Below are positions 35,998 through 44,457 of a DNA stretch of 64,000 bases, piece after piece. Origin of the DNA: an uncultured bacterium (GTDB taxonomy: Bacteria; Verrucomicrobiota; Lentisphaeria; Victivallales; Victivallaceae); NCBI GenBank assembly GCA_900551245.1, contig URVC01000004.1:67580-131579 (forward strand), given 5' to 3'. The position numbers and the translations under genes were made by a program. The notes beneath the pieces were generated by a model. The model searched no databases, was not told the origin of the DNA, and worked only from the letters and a program-made list of their open reading frames with translations. Position 1 is the first letter of the stretch, and each line of letters starts with the position of its first letter.

Positions 35998-37077
35998 ATG
36001 AGACAACCGGAACTGCTCAAAACCTTGAGAAACCGAATCACCGGCGGGGAGTTTCCGCCCGGTTCGGCACTGCCGTTGCGGCATGTGCTTCTGGCGGAAT
36101 ACGGGCTGAGCGTTGCGACCTTTCAGAAGAGCATCAACCGGCTGATCGAAGAGGGATTTCTGGAGTCCCGCGGGATCAAGGGAACGGTGGTTTCGGAATA
36201 TCCGCCGCACCTCTGTCATTATGCGCTGGTCTTTCCGGAGAATCCGAAGCAGATCGGCGCGGTAGACACCTTTTTCGCCGCACTGCGCAGTGTCGGCGAG
36301 GAGCTTTCGGCGCGCACGCCGGGGATGCGCCTGCTGCACTATTTCGTCGACAACACCAACTCCGGATTGCATCAGGAGCTGGCGCGGCTGATCGAGGATG
36401 CCGGGAACCATCTGCTTGCGGGGATCATCTTCGTCAATTTCGTGCCGTCGCCGGAGATTCAGACGGCGCTGATCCCCTGCCCGTGCGTGGTGATTTCGCG
36501 CCGGAGCAGCGACTCCTATCATGAGTACCCCTCGCTGGAGTTCGACTCGGAATCGCTGCTGGCCCGGTGTCTGGAGTATTTTCACCAGCGGGGGCGGCAC
36601 CGTGCGGCGGCGCTGATTGCCCAAAACATCTCCACCGAACGAATCATCCGGATGCAGAATCAGCTTGACCCGGCGCATCCGGAGTGGGTGCTGGGGCTGG
36701 ACCACATCCACGCCCGTCCGCAATTGAACAAGAACCTGCTGAAACTGCTCTTCAGCCTGCCGGAAAAGAGGCGCCCGGACGCGCTGGCGGTGTTGAATGA
36801 GAACTTCATGCCGCTGGTGGTGGAGACGCTGCTGGAGCTCGGGCTGGAACCGGGGCGCGACGTTCTGCTGGCGGCACACTGCAACTATCCCTCCGACGCC
36901 CGGCGCTATCCGAACACGGAATATTTCACCTTCCCGGCGGAGGATGTTCTTCAGAAGGCGATCTCTCTGTTGAAACACCCCGACGGAGCCATGGTTTCCC
37001 TGATCGAACCCAAGTCGTTGACACAGTTGCTGAAACAGAAAAACAGCGGAAAGGAGTTCTCAAATGTTTCACACTGA
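35998..37077 (+). CDS. GntR-type winged-helix regulator with LacI-like sensor domain, block F
   Basis: A 359-residue one-component regulator of the same hybrid design as the block A regulator. Residues 1-70 are a winged helix ([21 protein letters not shown], then [21 protein letters not shown]), and the rest is a periplasmic-binding-like effector domain ([52 protein letters not shown]). The recognition helix begins [12 protein letters not shown] rather than the commoner SR-TVR, so its operator should differ. AAGGAGG lies 6 bases before the ATG. Its 3' end overlaps the pseudopilin start by 14 bases, so regulator and pseudopilin are co-transcribed. Confidence 0.85.
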   Translation: MRQPELLKTLRNRITGGEFPPGSALPLRHVLLAEYGLSVATFQKSINRLIEEGFLESRGIKGTVVSEYPPHLCHYALVFPENPKQIGAVDTFFAALRSVGEELSARTPGMRLLHYFVDNTNSGLHQELARLIEDAGNHLLAGIIFVNFVPSPEIQTALIPCPCVVISRRSSDSYHEYPSLEFDSESLLARCLEYFHQRGRHRAAALIAQNISTERIIRMQNQLDPAHPEWVLGLDHIHARPQLNKNLLKLLFSLPEKRRPDALAVLNENFMPLVVETLLELGLEPGRDVLLAAHCNYPSDARRYPNTEYFTFPAEDVLQKAISLLKHPDGAMVSLIEPKSLTQLLKQKNSGKEFSNVSH

Positions 37078-37843
37078 AAAGAGTCTTTTTCAGCTCTATT
37101 CTCGTGCCACCTGTCGGCTAAGAAAAATATTTACGTTAATTGAACTCCTTATTGTTATTGCTATCATCGCCATATTGGCGGCGATGCTGTTGCCGGCACT
37201 GACTAAAGCTAGGAGCAAAGTCCAGACGATTCATTGCGCGGCCAATCTGAAACAGGCAGGTCTTGCCATGATCGCCTATGCCGGAGATAATGGAGATTTC
37301 ATGCCGAATCCGACAAGTAACATGAAATCCTGGGGCAAAAGTTATCACATGATTACAATCCGGCCGGAAATCAGAAGCAATATTGCTTCCTATCTTGGTT
37401 CCCCATCTCCGCAACGGCCGGGAGGCAATCCATTGATCTGCCCAGTAGCCCGAGGCAGAGTGGAGCCTCATACTCTTTGGTACTGTACTTACAGCTATAC
37501 CACACTGGCCACTACAAACTTTCTTCCGAAAAGCGAAGCCTATCTGGAATACAACAGCACAACAATTCACCGGACTCCACGCACGCCAAAGATATATCCA
37601 GGTACAGCACTGCTCTATTGTGCTCCGCCTTATACAACCGGTTACGTCAGTAATGACATTAATGGATTCGGCGCAGCAAGTGAAAATCCACTGGAAATTC
37701 ATTCTTATGGAGGGACCTACCATGAACGCCAACTTGTTCTCCTATTCGGTGATGGAGGAGCTGCCAGTATCAGAATTCCAGCTAGACGTATCTGCCCCGT
37801 CAGGTGTGAATACAATATCAACACATGGCATATTGTACGCTGA
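37064..37843 (+). CDS. Pseudopilin-like protein with extended leader, block F
   Basis: A 259-residue FTLIELL-family protein. The leader is unusually long (22 residues, [20 protein letters not shown] then KI) before Phe+1; residue -1 is Ile, and Glu+5 is kept. [19 protein letters not shown] follows the helix and [17 protein letters not shown] is the C-terminal signature with the classical nine-residue spacing. AAGGAG lies 7 bases before the ATG, inside the regulator gene, so the long leader is really translated. Base composition is lower in G+C than that of the regulator it overlaps. Confidence 0.85.
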   Translation: MFHTEKSLFQLYSRATCRLRKIFTLIELLIVIAIIAILAAMLLPALTKARSKVQTIHCAANLKQAGLAMIAYAGDNGDFMPNPTSNMKSWGKSYHMITIRPEIRSNIASYLGSPSPQRPGGNPLICPVARGRVEPHTLWYCTYSYTTLATTNFLPKSEAYLEYNSTTIHRTPRTPKIYPGTALLYCAPPYTTGYVSNDINGFGAASENPLEIHSYGGTYHERQLVLLFGDGGAASIRIPARRICPVRCEYNINTWHIVR

Positions 37844-37873
37844 AAACAGATTTAAAATAGGGAAATTCCAATC

Positions 37874-38434
37874 ATGAAATTGATCTTCTGCACAATTTTC
37901 ACGGCCGCAATTCTATCCGTACAGGGAGTAACGCCGCCGGTTAACTTTGAAAATGGTAAGATCGACGGCGCCCAAATCTATCGCGACCGAGAAAGCGGGA
38001 AACCGCCCCGCCCGGAAATCAGTCGAAATGAAATCCTCAGCGGAACTTGTGCTCTGAAAATTTCTTTTGCCGGCTGTAAAAAATATCAAGGATTTCATTT
38101 CCACCGCGTCCCGCCGATGCCGAAGGGAGCAACTGCAATCTCATTTCTGATCAAACCGCTCTACGGTCCACCGCCAACAACACTGGCTCTGGGAGAAGTT
38201 GTCAAGCGCTATGACAAACCGCTTCTTACAGTAACCTGTCCACTACCAGTCAACGGAACTGACTGGCAAAAAATTACAATACCGTTCAATGAACTGCGTC
38301 CCGAACGGAGGACCGCAAGCAATTCGAAATTCACGGCGAAACCGGGAACTCTTTACCTGTTCACCCTCTATGGAGCGGTTTCTGATCAACCATCGGCATT
38401 TCTGCTGGATGACATAATCTGGGAACTCGAATGA
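37874..38434 (+). CDS. Small secreted carbohydrate-binding-like protein, block F
   Basis: A 186-residue protein with signal peptide MKLIFCTIFTAAILSVQG. The mature part is one jelly-roll domain (VNFENGKIDGAQIY at the start, TDWQKITIPFNEL, FLLDDIIWELE at the end), the pattern of CBM11/CIA30-type domains. No catalytic motif. It sits between the pseudopilin and the glycosidase and shares an ATGA overlap with the latter. It occupies the same accessory niche as the secreted proteins of blocks A and D, although smaller. Confidence 0.65.
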   Translation: MKLIFCTIFTAAILSVQGVTPPVNFENGKIDGAQIYRDRESGKPPRPEISRNEILSGTCALKISFAGCKKYQGFHFHRVPPMPKGATAISFLIKPLYGPPPTTLALGEVVKRYDKPLLTVTCPLPVNGTDWQKITIPFNELRPERRTASNSKFTAKPGTLYLFTLYGAVSDQPSAFLLDDIIWELE

Positions 38435-41322
38435 TGCGTCTGTTCGTCAAAATTCTCCTCATTCTCTGCTGCACTTTGCCAGTATGGAGCAAAAATATTT
38501 TTCTGGAAGATACCAGTTTCGAGACCGGCCCCCAGAATTTCCATTATTTCCGCTCGGAACAACCGATCGAGACGGTTCAGAGTGATGCAGCTCACGGGAA
38601 CTCTTCTCTGGAAATCGATTCTTCCGTCTCCTGGACGCAGGGCCACTGGATCTATCTCAAGAAGGATACCGATTACACCATCAGTTTCTACGCTCGCCAT
38701 ATCTCTGGCGGCGATAAAATGCAGGTGGGAATGATCGACTTATCGAACTGGAAATGGTTCGGCAATCAAACATTCCAACTTACCGACGAATGGAAGCGCT
38801 ATTCATTTTCGTTTCGTGTCAATCGCGACAATGCCCCGCTCTTCCCCGCCTTCCTCCCCAAAGGGCAAATGGTGTGTCGCATCGACGCCATCCAACTGGA
38901 AGAGGGAAAAACGCTCTCTCCGTATCAGCCCGGGGAACCATTCAGCCTGTATCCCGCTCTGAACGGCGAGGGGGGAGTCATCCACCTGCCGGCGACTCCC
39001 AGGATGACGATTCAGACATACAATGCCGCGATTCCTGCCGGCCGACAACCCCTCTCCATTCTTCTGACTATTCCAGACAAAAATATTGAGCGCAGACAGA
39101 ATTTCAATCTTTTGCCAGGCAAGACAGCATCTCTTTCCTTTGAACTCCCGGAAACAGCAAATCCCGGATACTATCCGGCAGTGATTCAAATTCGCGACCG
39201 TCAGGGAAAAACGATCAAACGAACGGATGCGCCATTCGTCGTGACCATGTCGTTCCCGCCGCCATCCCGCAACGGCTTCTTCGGCATGCAAGACAGTCCC
39301 CTGCCCCGCACCTTTCTCCGTCGCATCGGCACTTCTCACATTCGGACGATGAATTTTGGTTGGAAACAATTCGAACCCGAACCGGGCATGTATCGACCGC
39401 AAACGATCACGGCACCGGTCGGATTCTGCTGGCAACCGTACCTCAACTCGGATTTCACACCGGGACAGATCCCCGCCTGGGGCCTCAAGCCCGGCAGCAA
39501 CCTGGCTGATCCTGCAAAAACGATCCCTTACTTGGAATATGTTTTTCGCAGCCTGCAGGGAAAAGCAGAACATCTCGATTTCATCAATGAACCGGACCTG
39601 TTGTTACGGAATGTTCCGAAAAATGCAGAATATTATGCGGAACTTCTGAATACTGCCGCACCGATTGCCCGGAAGTACGGAATCAAACTCATGGTCGATG
39701 TCTCAGGAGTGAATTCCGATTTTTTTGAACGGGTTCTGCGACTTGCGCACGACTCCATCGACATCTGCGCGCCACACCCTTACTGCTCACCGCGCATTTT
39801 TGCTGCCGACGGCCGATACTGTGCTCCTCCGGAAAAAGGCGGCTTCACCAGTAACCTTGCCGCAGCAGCCGCTCTGAGCCGGAAATATCGCAAGGAACTT
39901 CTCATCGGAGAACTCGGCTATTCACTGGAAGAAACTCTGCCGTTCCATTCGCCCGAAGCACATCGGATGGCCGCCTTTCTGGCCAGAATGTTTCTTCTGG
40001 CAAAGTGCTATCCCGAATGCCGCTATCTGATCTGGTTCATCGGCCTTGACCGCTGGGAGGCGGGTCCCTATTGCTATGGCATCTGGCGAACCGCAAATGG
40101 GATCCGGCCACTTCCCGCCGTCGCAGCCTACGCACAGGCCGCCCACGAAATCGACCGAGCCGACAACGTGGAACTGCTGCTCGACAGCGATATCAAAATC
40201 GTCCGCATCCAGAAAGGCGGCAAAACCACCTACGCCGTCTGGAATGCCGGAGAAAAAGCATCGCCGGTTTCGTTGCAGAAACTGCCGCCGGAATGCAACG
40301 CCCGTTCCATCTACGGTACGCCGTTAAAAGGAGAGAAACTCGCCGTCACAGAACAACCGCTCTATCTTTCGGAAACTTCAGAGGAGACAATACTGCCAGC
40401 TCTGAAGGCAATCCTTGACAATCGTCCACCGCTGACGGTGCGCGGATATCTTAGCGACCGCAACACGTTGAAACTGCATCTTTTCAACCGCAGTTTCCGC
40501 GACTGGCAGGGAAATTTGACGCTTCTGCCGCAAAACGTGCGGAAAATCGGTCTGACCATTCTGCGACAGGCCGCTGAAACTGTCACCCTCACTCTCTCCG
40601 ACACCCCTTCCCGGAAGTTGACCGTCCGTCTGCAGGGGAAGGACGGCAGAACATTTGAAGAGGTAGTGGAACTGCCCGAAATGCAGAAAGTACGTCGACT
40701 GAACGTCAACGATCTGCGGAATTTCGACTTCCAGGCAGAAATGAGGAAGGGCGGGACAATCTGCCAGCAGACCCGCGACTATCTTCTGCCACCGGATCCC
40801 TCCATTCCATGGAGCGGCCCGGAAGACCTTTCCCACCGTACTCTGCTGGGATGGGATCAAGATTACTTCTACATCTTCTGCGAAGTCCGCGATGAAGAAC
40901 ATACCAACTCTTTCACTCTCGGAAATACCTGGCGAGGCGACTCCATCCAGATTGGGCTGGATCCTTTCAACAACGCCGACGGTAAACTTGCCTACGACGC
41001 TGACGACTATGAATTCACGTTCGCCAAGGATAAAAAACCGTGGATGCATCAGGCTCCGCCATTTCAGAAAACCCCATCGGAAGCAATTGGTGTCCGGCAA
41101 ATCGTCACTCGCGATGAAGAGAATCAAACAACGGTCTATCGTATCGCCATCCCCCGCAATGGCCTGCGCCCTTTGAAACTCAAAGCGGGAACCGTCTTCG
41201 GGTTTGCTCTCTGCGTCAACGACCTCGACAAAGGGAAACAGCGCCGTACAATGAATTTCGGAAACGGCATCACCGAGATGAAGTGCCCCGCTCTTTTCCG
41301 TAAAATGGTTCTGGAAGAATAA
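38431..41322 (+). CDS. Secreted multidomain glycoside hydrolase (clan GH-A barrel) with C-terminal CBM9-like domain, block F
   Basis: A 963-residue exported protein, third paralogue of the block A and D enzymes. Signal peptide MMRLFVKILLILCCTLPVWS; N-terminal binding jelly roll opening NIFLEDTSFETG; barrel about 285-600 with acid/base Glu387 in DFINEPDL and nucleophile Glu494 in LIGELGY; C-terminal CBM9-like domain from about 770 (WDQDYFYIFCEVRDEE, WRGDSIQIGLDPFNN). The barrel is shorter in the acid/base region than in the paralogues, suggesting a different substrate. Two ATG codons are adjacent at the start (38431, 38434). Confidence 0.75.
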   Translation: MMRLFVKILLILCCTLPVWSKNIFLEDTSFETGPQNFHYFRSEQPIETVQSDAAHGNSSLEIDSSVSWTQGHWIYLKKDTDYTISFYARHISGGDKMQVGMIDLSNWKWFGNQTFQLTDEWKRYSFSFRVNRDNAPLFPAFLPKGQMVCRIDAIQLEEGKTLSPYQPGEPFSLYPALNGEGGVIHLPATPRMTIQTYNAAIPAGRQPLSILLTIPDKNIERRQNFNLLPGKTASLSFELPETANPGYYPAVIQIRDRQGKTIKRTDAPFVVTMSFPPPSRNGFFGMQDSPLPRTFLRRIGTSHIRTMNFGWKQFEPEPGMYRPQTITAPVGFCWQPYLNSDFTPGQIPAWGLKPGSNLADPAKTIPYLEYVFRSLQGKAEHLDFINEPDLLLRNVPKNAEYYAELLNTAAPIARKYGIKLMVDVSGVNSDFFERVLRLAHDSIDICAPHPYCSPRIFAADGRYCAPPEKGGFTSNLAAAAALSRKYRKELLIGELGYSLEETLPFHSPEAHRMAAFLARMFLLAKCYPECRYLIWFIGLDRWEAGPYCYGIWRTANGIRPLPAVAAYAQAAHEIDRADNVELLLDSDIKIVRIQKGGKTTYAVWNAGEKASPVSLQKLPPECNARSIYGTPLKGEKLAVTEQPLYLSETSEETILPALKAILDNRPPLTVRGYLSDRNTLKLHLFNRSFRDWQGNLTLLPQNVRKIGLTILRQAAETVTLTLSDTPSRKLTVRLQGKDGRTFEEVVELPEMQKVRRLNVNDLRNFDFQAEMRKGGTICQQTRDYLLPPDPSIPWSGPEDLSHRTLLGWDQDYFYIFCEVRDEEHTNSFTLGNTWRGDSIQIGLDPFNNADGKLAYDADDYEFTFAKDKKPWMHQAPPFQKTPSEAIGVRQIVTRDEENQTTVYRIAIPRNGLRPLKLKAGTVFGFALCVNDLDKGKQRRTMNFGNGITEMKCPALFRKMVLEE

Positions 41323-41343
41323 AACCGCGCAGGAATTGGCATC

Positions 41344-42423
41344 ATGAATTTCTCACTTTGCAACGAAGAATACTGGCGGAAAAAGCAAAGCGGACTTTCC
41401 TCTGAATATCAGAAGGAACTCTTCGCCGAAGCGGACCGGATTCTCGAAGAACCGGAGTTGAGCGTCACCTTCAAAACCGTACCGCCGCTCTCCGGCAATC
41501 CGCACGATTACGTCAGCCTTTCCCGCTACGACTGGCCCAATCCGGACACTCCGGACGGCCTGCCGTGGATCAAGCGCGACGGTGTCACCAATCCGGATTA
41601 CGCGAAGTATGATTTCTTCCCGCTGGTGAAGATGTGCCGCAACACCGGCATTCTCACCGCCGCGGCGTGCCTCTCCGGGAAAACCGTCTACGCTGAAAAA
41701 GCGGGGAAATTTCTGAAATGCTGGTTCCTTCACCCCGAAACCGCCATGACGCCCCACCTCAACTTCGCCCAGTTCGTACCGGGGCGGCCGGAGGGCAGTT
41801 CCTGGGGCTTGATCGACTCCCACTTCTTCTGTGAACTGCTCGAAGCCGCCGCCGCCCTCCCCTTCACTTCCGAATGGACTCCGGCGGACCGGGACGCGCT
41901 GAAACACTGGTTCACCGACTACTTTTTCTGGTATATCAGCAATCCGCTGCCGATCAAGGAGGAGAAAGTATTTTCCAATCACGCCACCTGGTACGACGCC
42001 CAGTTCGTCGCCATCGCGATGTTTCTGGAACAGCCCGACCTCGCCCGGCGCCACCTTCGGGAAAAGACGATTCCGCGCCTCTCCATTCAGTTCCTGTACA
42101 ATGGACTCCAGCCCTTCGAAATCACCCGCACCCTTTCGCTCTCCTACAGCGTCTTCAATCTCGAAGGATGGAGCAAACTCGCCGCCTACGCCCGCAAACT
42201 CGATATGGAACTCTGGCAACTGCCCAATGAGGAACAGGCGACGCTCCAACAGGCGTTTCACCTGCTGCTGCCCTGCCTGACCGGGAAAGCGAAATGGGAA
42301 TTTCTCCAGATCAAACCGGTTCCCCCGTCGCCTCCCCGGCTCTTCTCGATGGTCAACGACTTTCTCGAACCGGTCGCCGGTCCGTTCCGGGAGCTGCTCG
42401 CCTGCGTCGCCCCCGCAAACTGA
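41344..42423 (+). CDS. Cytosolic alginate/glucuronan-lyase-like enzyme (Pfam alginate lyase fold, PL38-like)
   Basis: A 359-residue protein without signal peptide. HDYVSLSRYDWPNPDTPDG followed by LPWIKRDG is the hallmark of the alginate-lyase (alpha/alpha)-toroid family (PL5/PL38-type), and NHATWYDAQ carries the conserved Asn-His and Tyr expected in the active site. Such enzymes cleave uronate-containing chains by beta-elimination. The assignment to lyase chemistry follows the family; the substrate is inferred. A cytosolic location implies import of oligosaccharides. It lies 21 bases after the block F glycosidase. AGGAA precedes the ATG by about 10 bases. Confidence 0.7.
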   Translation: MNFSLCNEEYWRKKQSGLSSEYQKELFAEADRILEEPELSVTFKTVPPLSGNPHDYVSLSRYDWPNPDTPDGLPWIKRDGVTNPDYAKYDFFPLVKMCRNTGILTAAACLSGKTVYAEKAGKFLKCWFLHPETAMTPHLNFAQFVPGRPEGSSWGLIDSHFFCELLEAAAALPFTSEWTPADRDALKHWFTDYFFWYISNPLPIKEEKVFSNHATWYDAQFVAIAMFLEQPDLARRHLREKTIPRLSIQFLYNGLQPFEITRTLSLSYSVFNLEGWSKLAAYARKLDMELWQLPNEEQATLQQAFHLLLPCLTGKAKWEFLQIKPVPPSPPRLFSMVNDFLEPVAGPFRELLACVAPAN

Positions 42424-42435
42424 TACCGACCGTCG

Positions 42436-43608
42436 CTATTCGCCGCGGAGAAACTTCGCGCAGCAGTAGAGACAGCGCGGCACGTGGAAGAAGGTCTTGC
42501 TCGGCGCTCCTTTCACCAGCGAGACCGGATTCCCGGCCCGGTCCACCCAGCCGAACCACTCCAGATTCCGGCTGTCGCGGAAGTGCGCCGTACACCACGC
42601 GTCAATCTCTTCAAACCGCGCGAGGAACCATTCGTCGCGCGAAATCTTCCACGACATCGCCAGCGCCAGCAGAGCTTCACTGTGCGTCCACCACCACTTC
42701 AGGCCGACGCTCTCCTTGAGCACCAGCGGCAGGTCGAGCGCATCCTGCATCGGAAAAAGTCCGCCCTGTTCGCGGTCGAGCGCATTTTCGTACACCGAAC
42801 GGGTCCAGTCCGGAATTTTCGCCAGAAGTTCGCGGTTCCCGATCAGCTCCGCCGCCTCCGCCATGAACCAGAGCGTCTCAAAGCCATGCCCCGGCATCAG
42901 CATCCGCCCGGCGGAATTTCCGAACCGGAATGAGCCGTCCAAACCGATCCTCTCGATCCAGCGCCCGCTCTCCGGATGGCGGAACCCCGGCAGCACCTCC
43001 AGCGCCTCTTCCAGAAAACGGCGCGGCGAACCATCCATCTTCCCCGCACAGGCGAACACCTCCGCCGCCGCATTCACCAGGTGCATCCACGCCCCCAGCG
43101 AACGGCACGCCGGAATTCCCGGGAGCGGCCCGGCCGCCTCCCGCGCCCGGATCATCTCCCGCACCCGCTTCAGCCGCAACAGAGCTTCGGTGCGGTACAC
43201 ATCCTGTCCGGTCGCGCGGAACAGCTGCGCCGAAGCGATCGCCGCAATCGCTTCGATCATCGGCGCAACCTGCGGATCATAGTCGGAGATCTCTCCCTCC
43301 GCCGTCACGCTGAATGCAAATCCGCCATCCTCCAGTTGCGCATGGGCGCGGCAGAAACGGAATCCCGACTCCGCCAGCTCCAGCCAGCGCGGCGGCGCGG
43401 CGGGCGTGTTGGCCAGCAGAGCGAACATGTAGATGTTCCGCCACTGCATCCAGACGAACTTCTCGGTGTCGAACACCGTTCCGTCACGGTCGATCAGGTT
43501 GAAAAATCCGCCGTTCACCGGGTCGGGCGAATGGTTCTCCCAGAAGGGAACGATCGAGTCAAACAGTTCGCGCTCAAGGCGCGCGGCAATCGCATTCGGG
43601 TCGATCAT
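42436..43608 (-). CDS. AGE-family sugar epimerase/isomerase (N-acylglucosamine 2-epimerase fold)
   Basis: A 390-residue cytosolic (alpha/alpha)6-barrel enzyme. The family motifs are present: FVWMQWRNIYMFALL, MLMPGHGFETLWFM, LKWWWTHSEALLAL and FFHVPRCLYC, supplying the catalytic His residues and the conserved Arg/Glu pocket. Members epimerise N-acylglucosamine, cellobiose or mannobiose, or isomerise mannose and fructose; the specificity cannot be read here. AAGGAG stands 9 bases before the ATG. It is 57 bases behind the ABC ATPase on the same strand and ends 12 bases from the convergent lyase-like gene. Confidence 0.85.
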   Translation of the reverse strand: MIDPNAIAARLERELFDSIVPFWENHSPDPVNGGFFNLIDRDGTVFDTEKFVWMQWRNIYMFALLANTPAAPPRWLELAESGFRFCRAHAQLEDGGFAFSVTAEGEISDYDPQVAPMIEAIAAIASAQLFRATGQDVYRTEALLRLKRVREMIRAREAAGPLPGIPACRSLGAWMHLVNAAAEVFACAGKMDGSPRRFLEEALEVLPGFRHPESGRWIERIGLDGSFRFGNSAGRMLMPGHGFETLWFMAEAAELIGNRELLAKIPDWTRSVYENALDREQGGLFPMQDALDLPLVLKESVGLKWWWTHSEALLALAMSWKISRDEWFLARFEEIDAWCTAHFRDSRNLEWFGWVDRAGNPVSLVKGAPSKTFFHVPRCLYCCAKFLRGE

Positions 43609-43665
43609 GCGGCAAAATCTCCTTGCTTCATAGTGCAGTGTCTGAAAATTCCGGGCCGGGAGAAA

Positions 43666-44457
43666 CTACTCCAGAAACGCCCAGAACCGGCCGGCCCGGT
43701 TGCGGAAAAGTTTGATCGGCATCCCGAACGCCTCCGAAAGATGCGTTTCGTCCAGAATCTCCTCCCGCTCGCCGGCACTGACGATCCGCCCGTGCGCAAC
43801 GATCATCCCCTGATGGAACACCGGCAGAATGTCCTCGATCCGCTGGGTGATGAAGATGATCGTCACCTCGGGCAGCGTCTCGGCAATGTGGTTGATTTCA
43901 CTCAACAGAAACTCCCGCCCCGCCATGTCGAGGTAGACGCTCGGTTCGTCGAGAATCACCAGATCCGGCCGGGTCAGCAGCGCGCGCGCAATCAGAATTT
44001 TCACCTGCTCGCCGCTGGACATCGTGAAAATCTGCTGATCGACCAGGTGTTCACAGCGGAAACGGCGCATCAGCTCCCGCGCCCGGGTGATCTCCTCCTC
44101 CAGCGGCTTGCGGAAGAGCCCCAGCGTGCCGTCGATGCCGGAAAGCACCATCTCCAGACCGGTCCAGCCGGTCTCGGTGAACTGCTGCATGCACGGGCTG
44201 ACCCAGGCGATCCGCTTGCGCAGCTCCACCAGATTGGTCCGCCCGAAGCGGTTGCCGAGCACGCTCACTTCGGCGCCGAACTTCGGCCAGGCATACCCCA
44301 TGAGCATCTTGACCAGCGTGGTCTTGCCCGCGCCGTTCGCTCCGAGGATGAAGCAGCGGCCGCCCTTCTTCACCTGCCAGTTCATATCGTGGATAATTTC
44401 CCGCCCGCCGAGGAACACCGAGGCGTGCTTCACATCAATCGCCAATTCGTCCGACAT
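43666..44457 (-). CDS. Orphan ABC-type ATPase (ModF/YlmA-like)
   Basis: A 263-residue ATP-binding protein: Walker A GANGAGKTTL (about 39-48), a signature loop SSGEQVKI (degenerate for SGGQ), Walker B LVILDEPSVYLD and a switch-like His in FITQRIED-type context. No permease or binding protein gene is adjacent, so it may serve a non-transport role, as in ModF/YlmA-like soluble ATPases. Its first 23 bases overlap the end of tyrA in another frame, so it is translated from the same message. AGGG precedes the ATG. Confidence 0.75.
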   Translation of the reverse strand: MSDELAIDVKHASVFLGGREIIHDMNWQVKKGGRCFILGANGAGKTTLVKMLMGYAWPKFGAEVSVLGNRFGRTNLVELRKRIAWVSPCMQQFTETGWTGLEMVLSGIDGTLGLFRKPLEEEITRARELMRRFRCEHLVDQQIFTMSSGEQVKILIARALLTRPDLVILDEPSVYLDMAGREFLLSEINHIAETLPEVTIIFITQRIEDILPVFHQGMIVAHGRIVSAGEREEILDETHLSEAFGMPIKLFRNRAGRFWAFLE

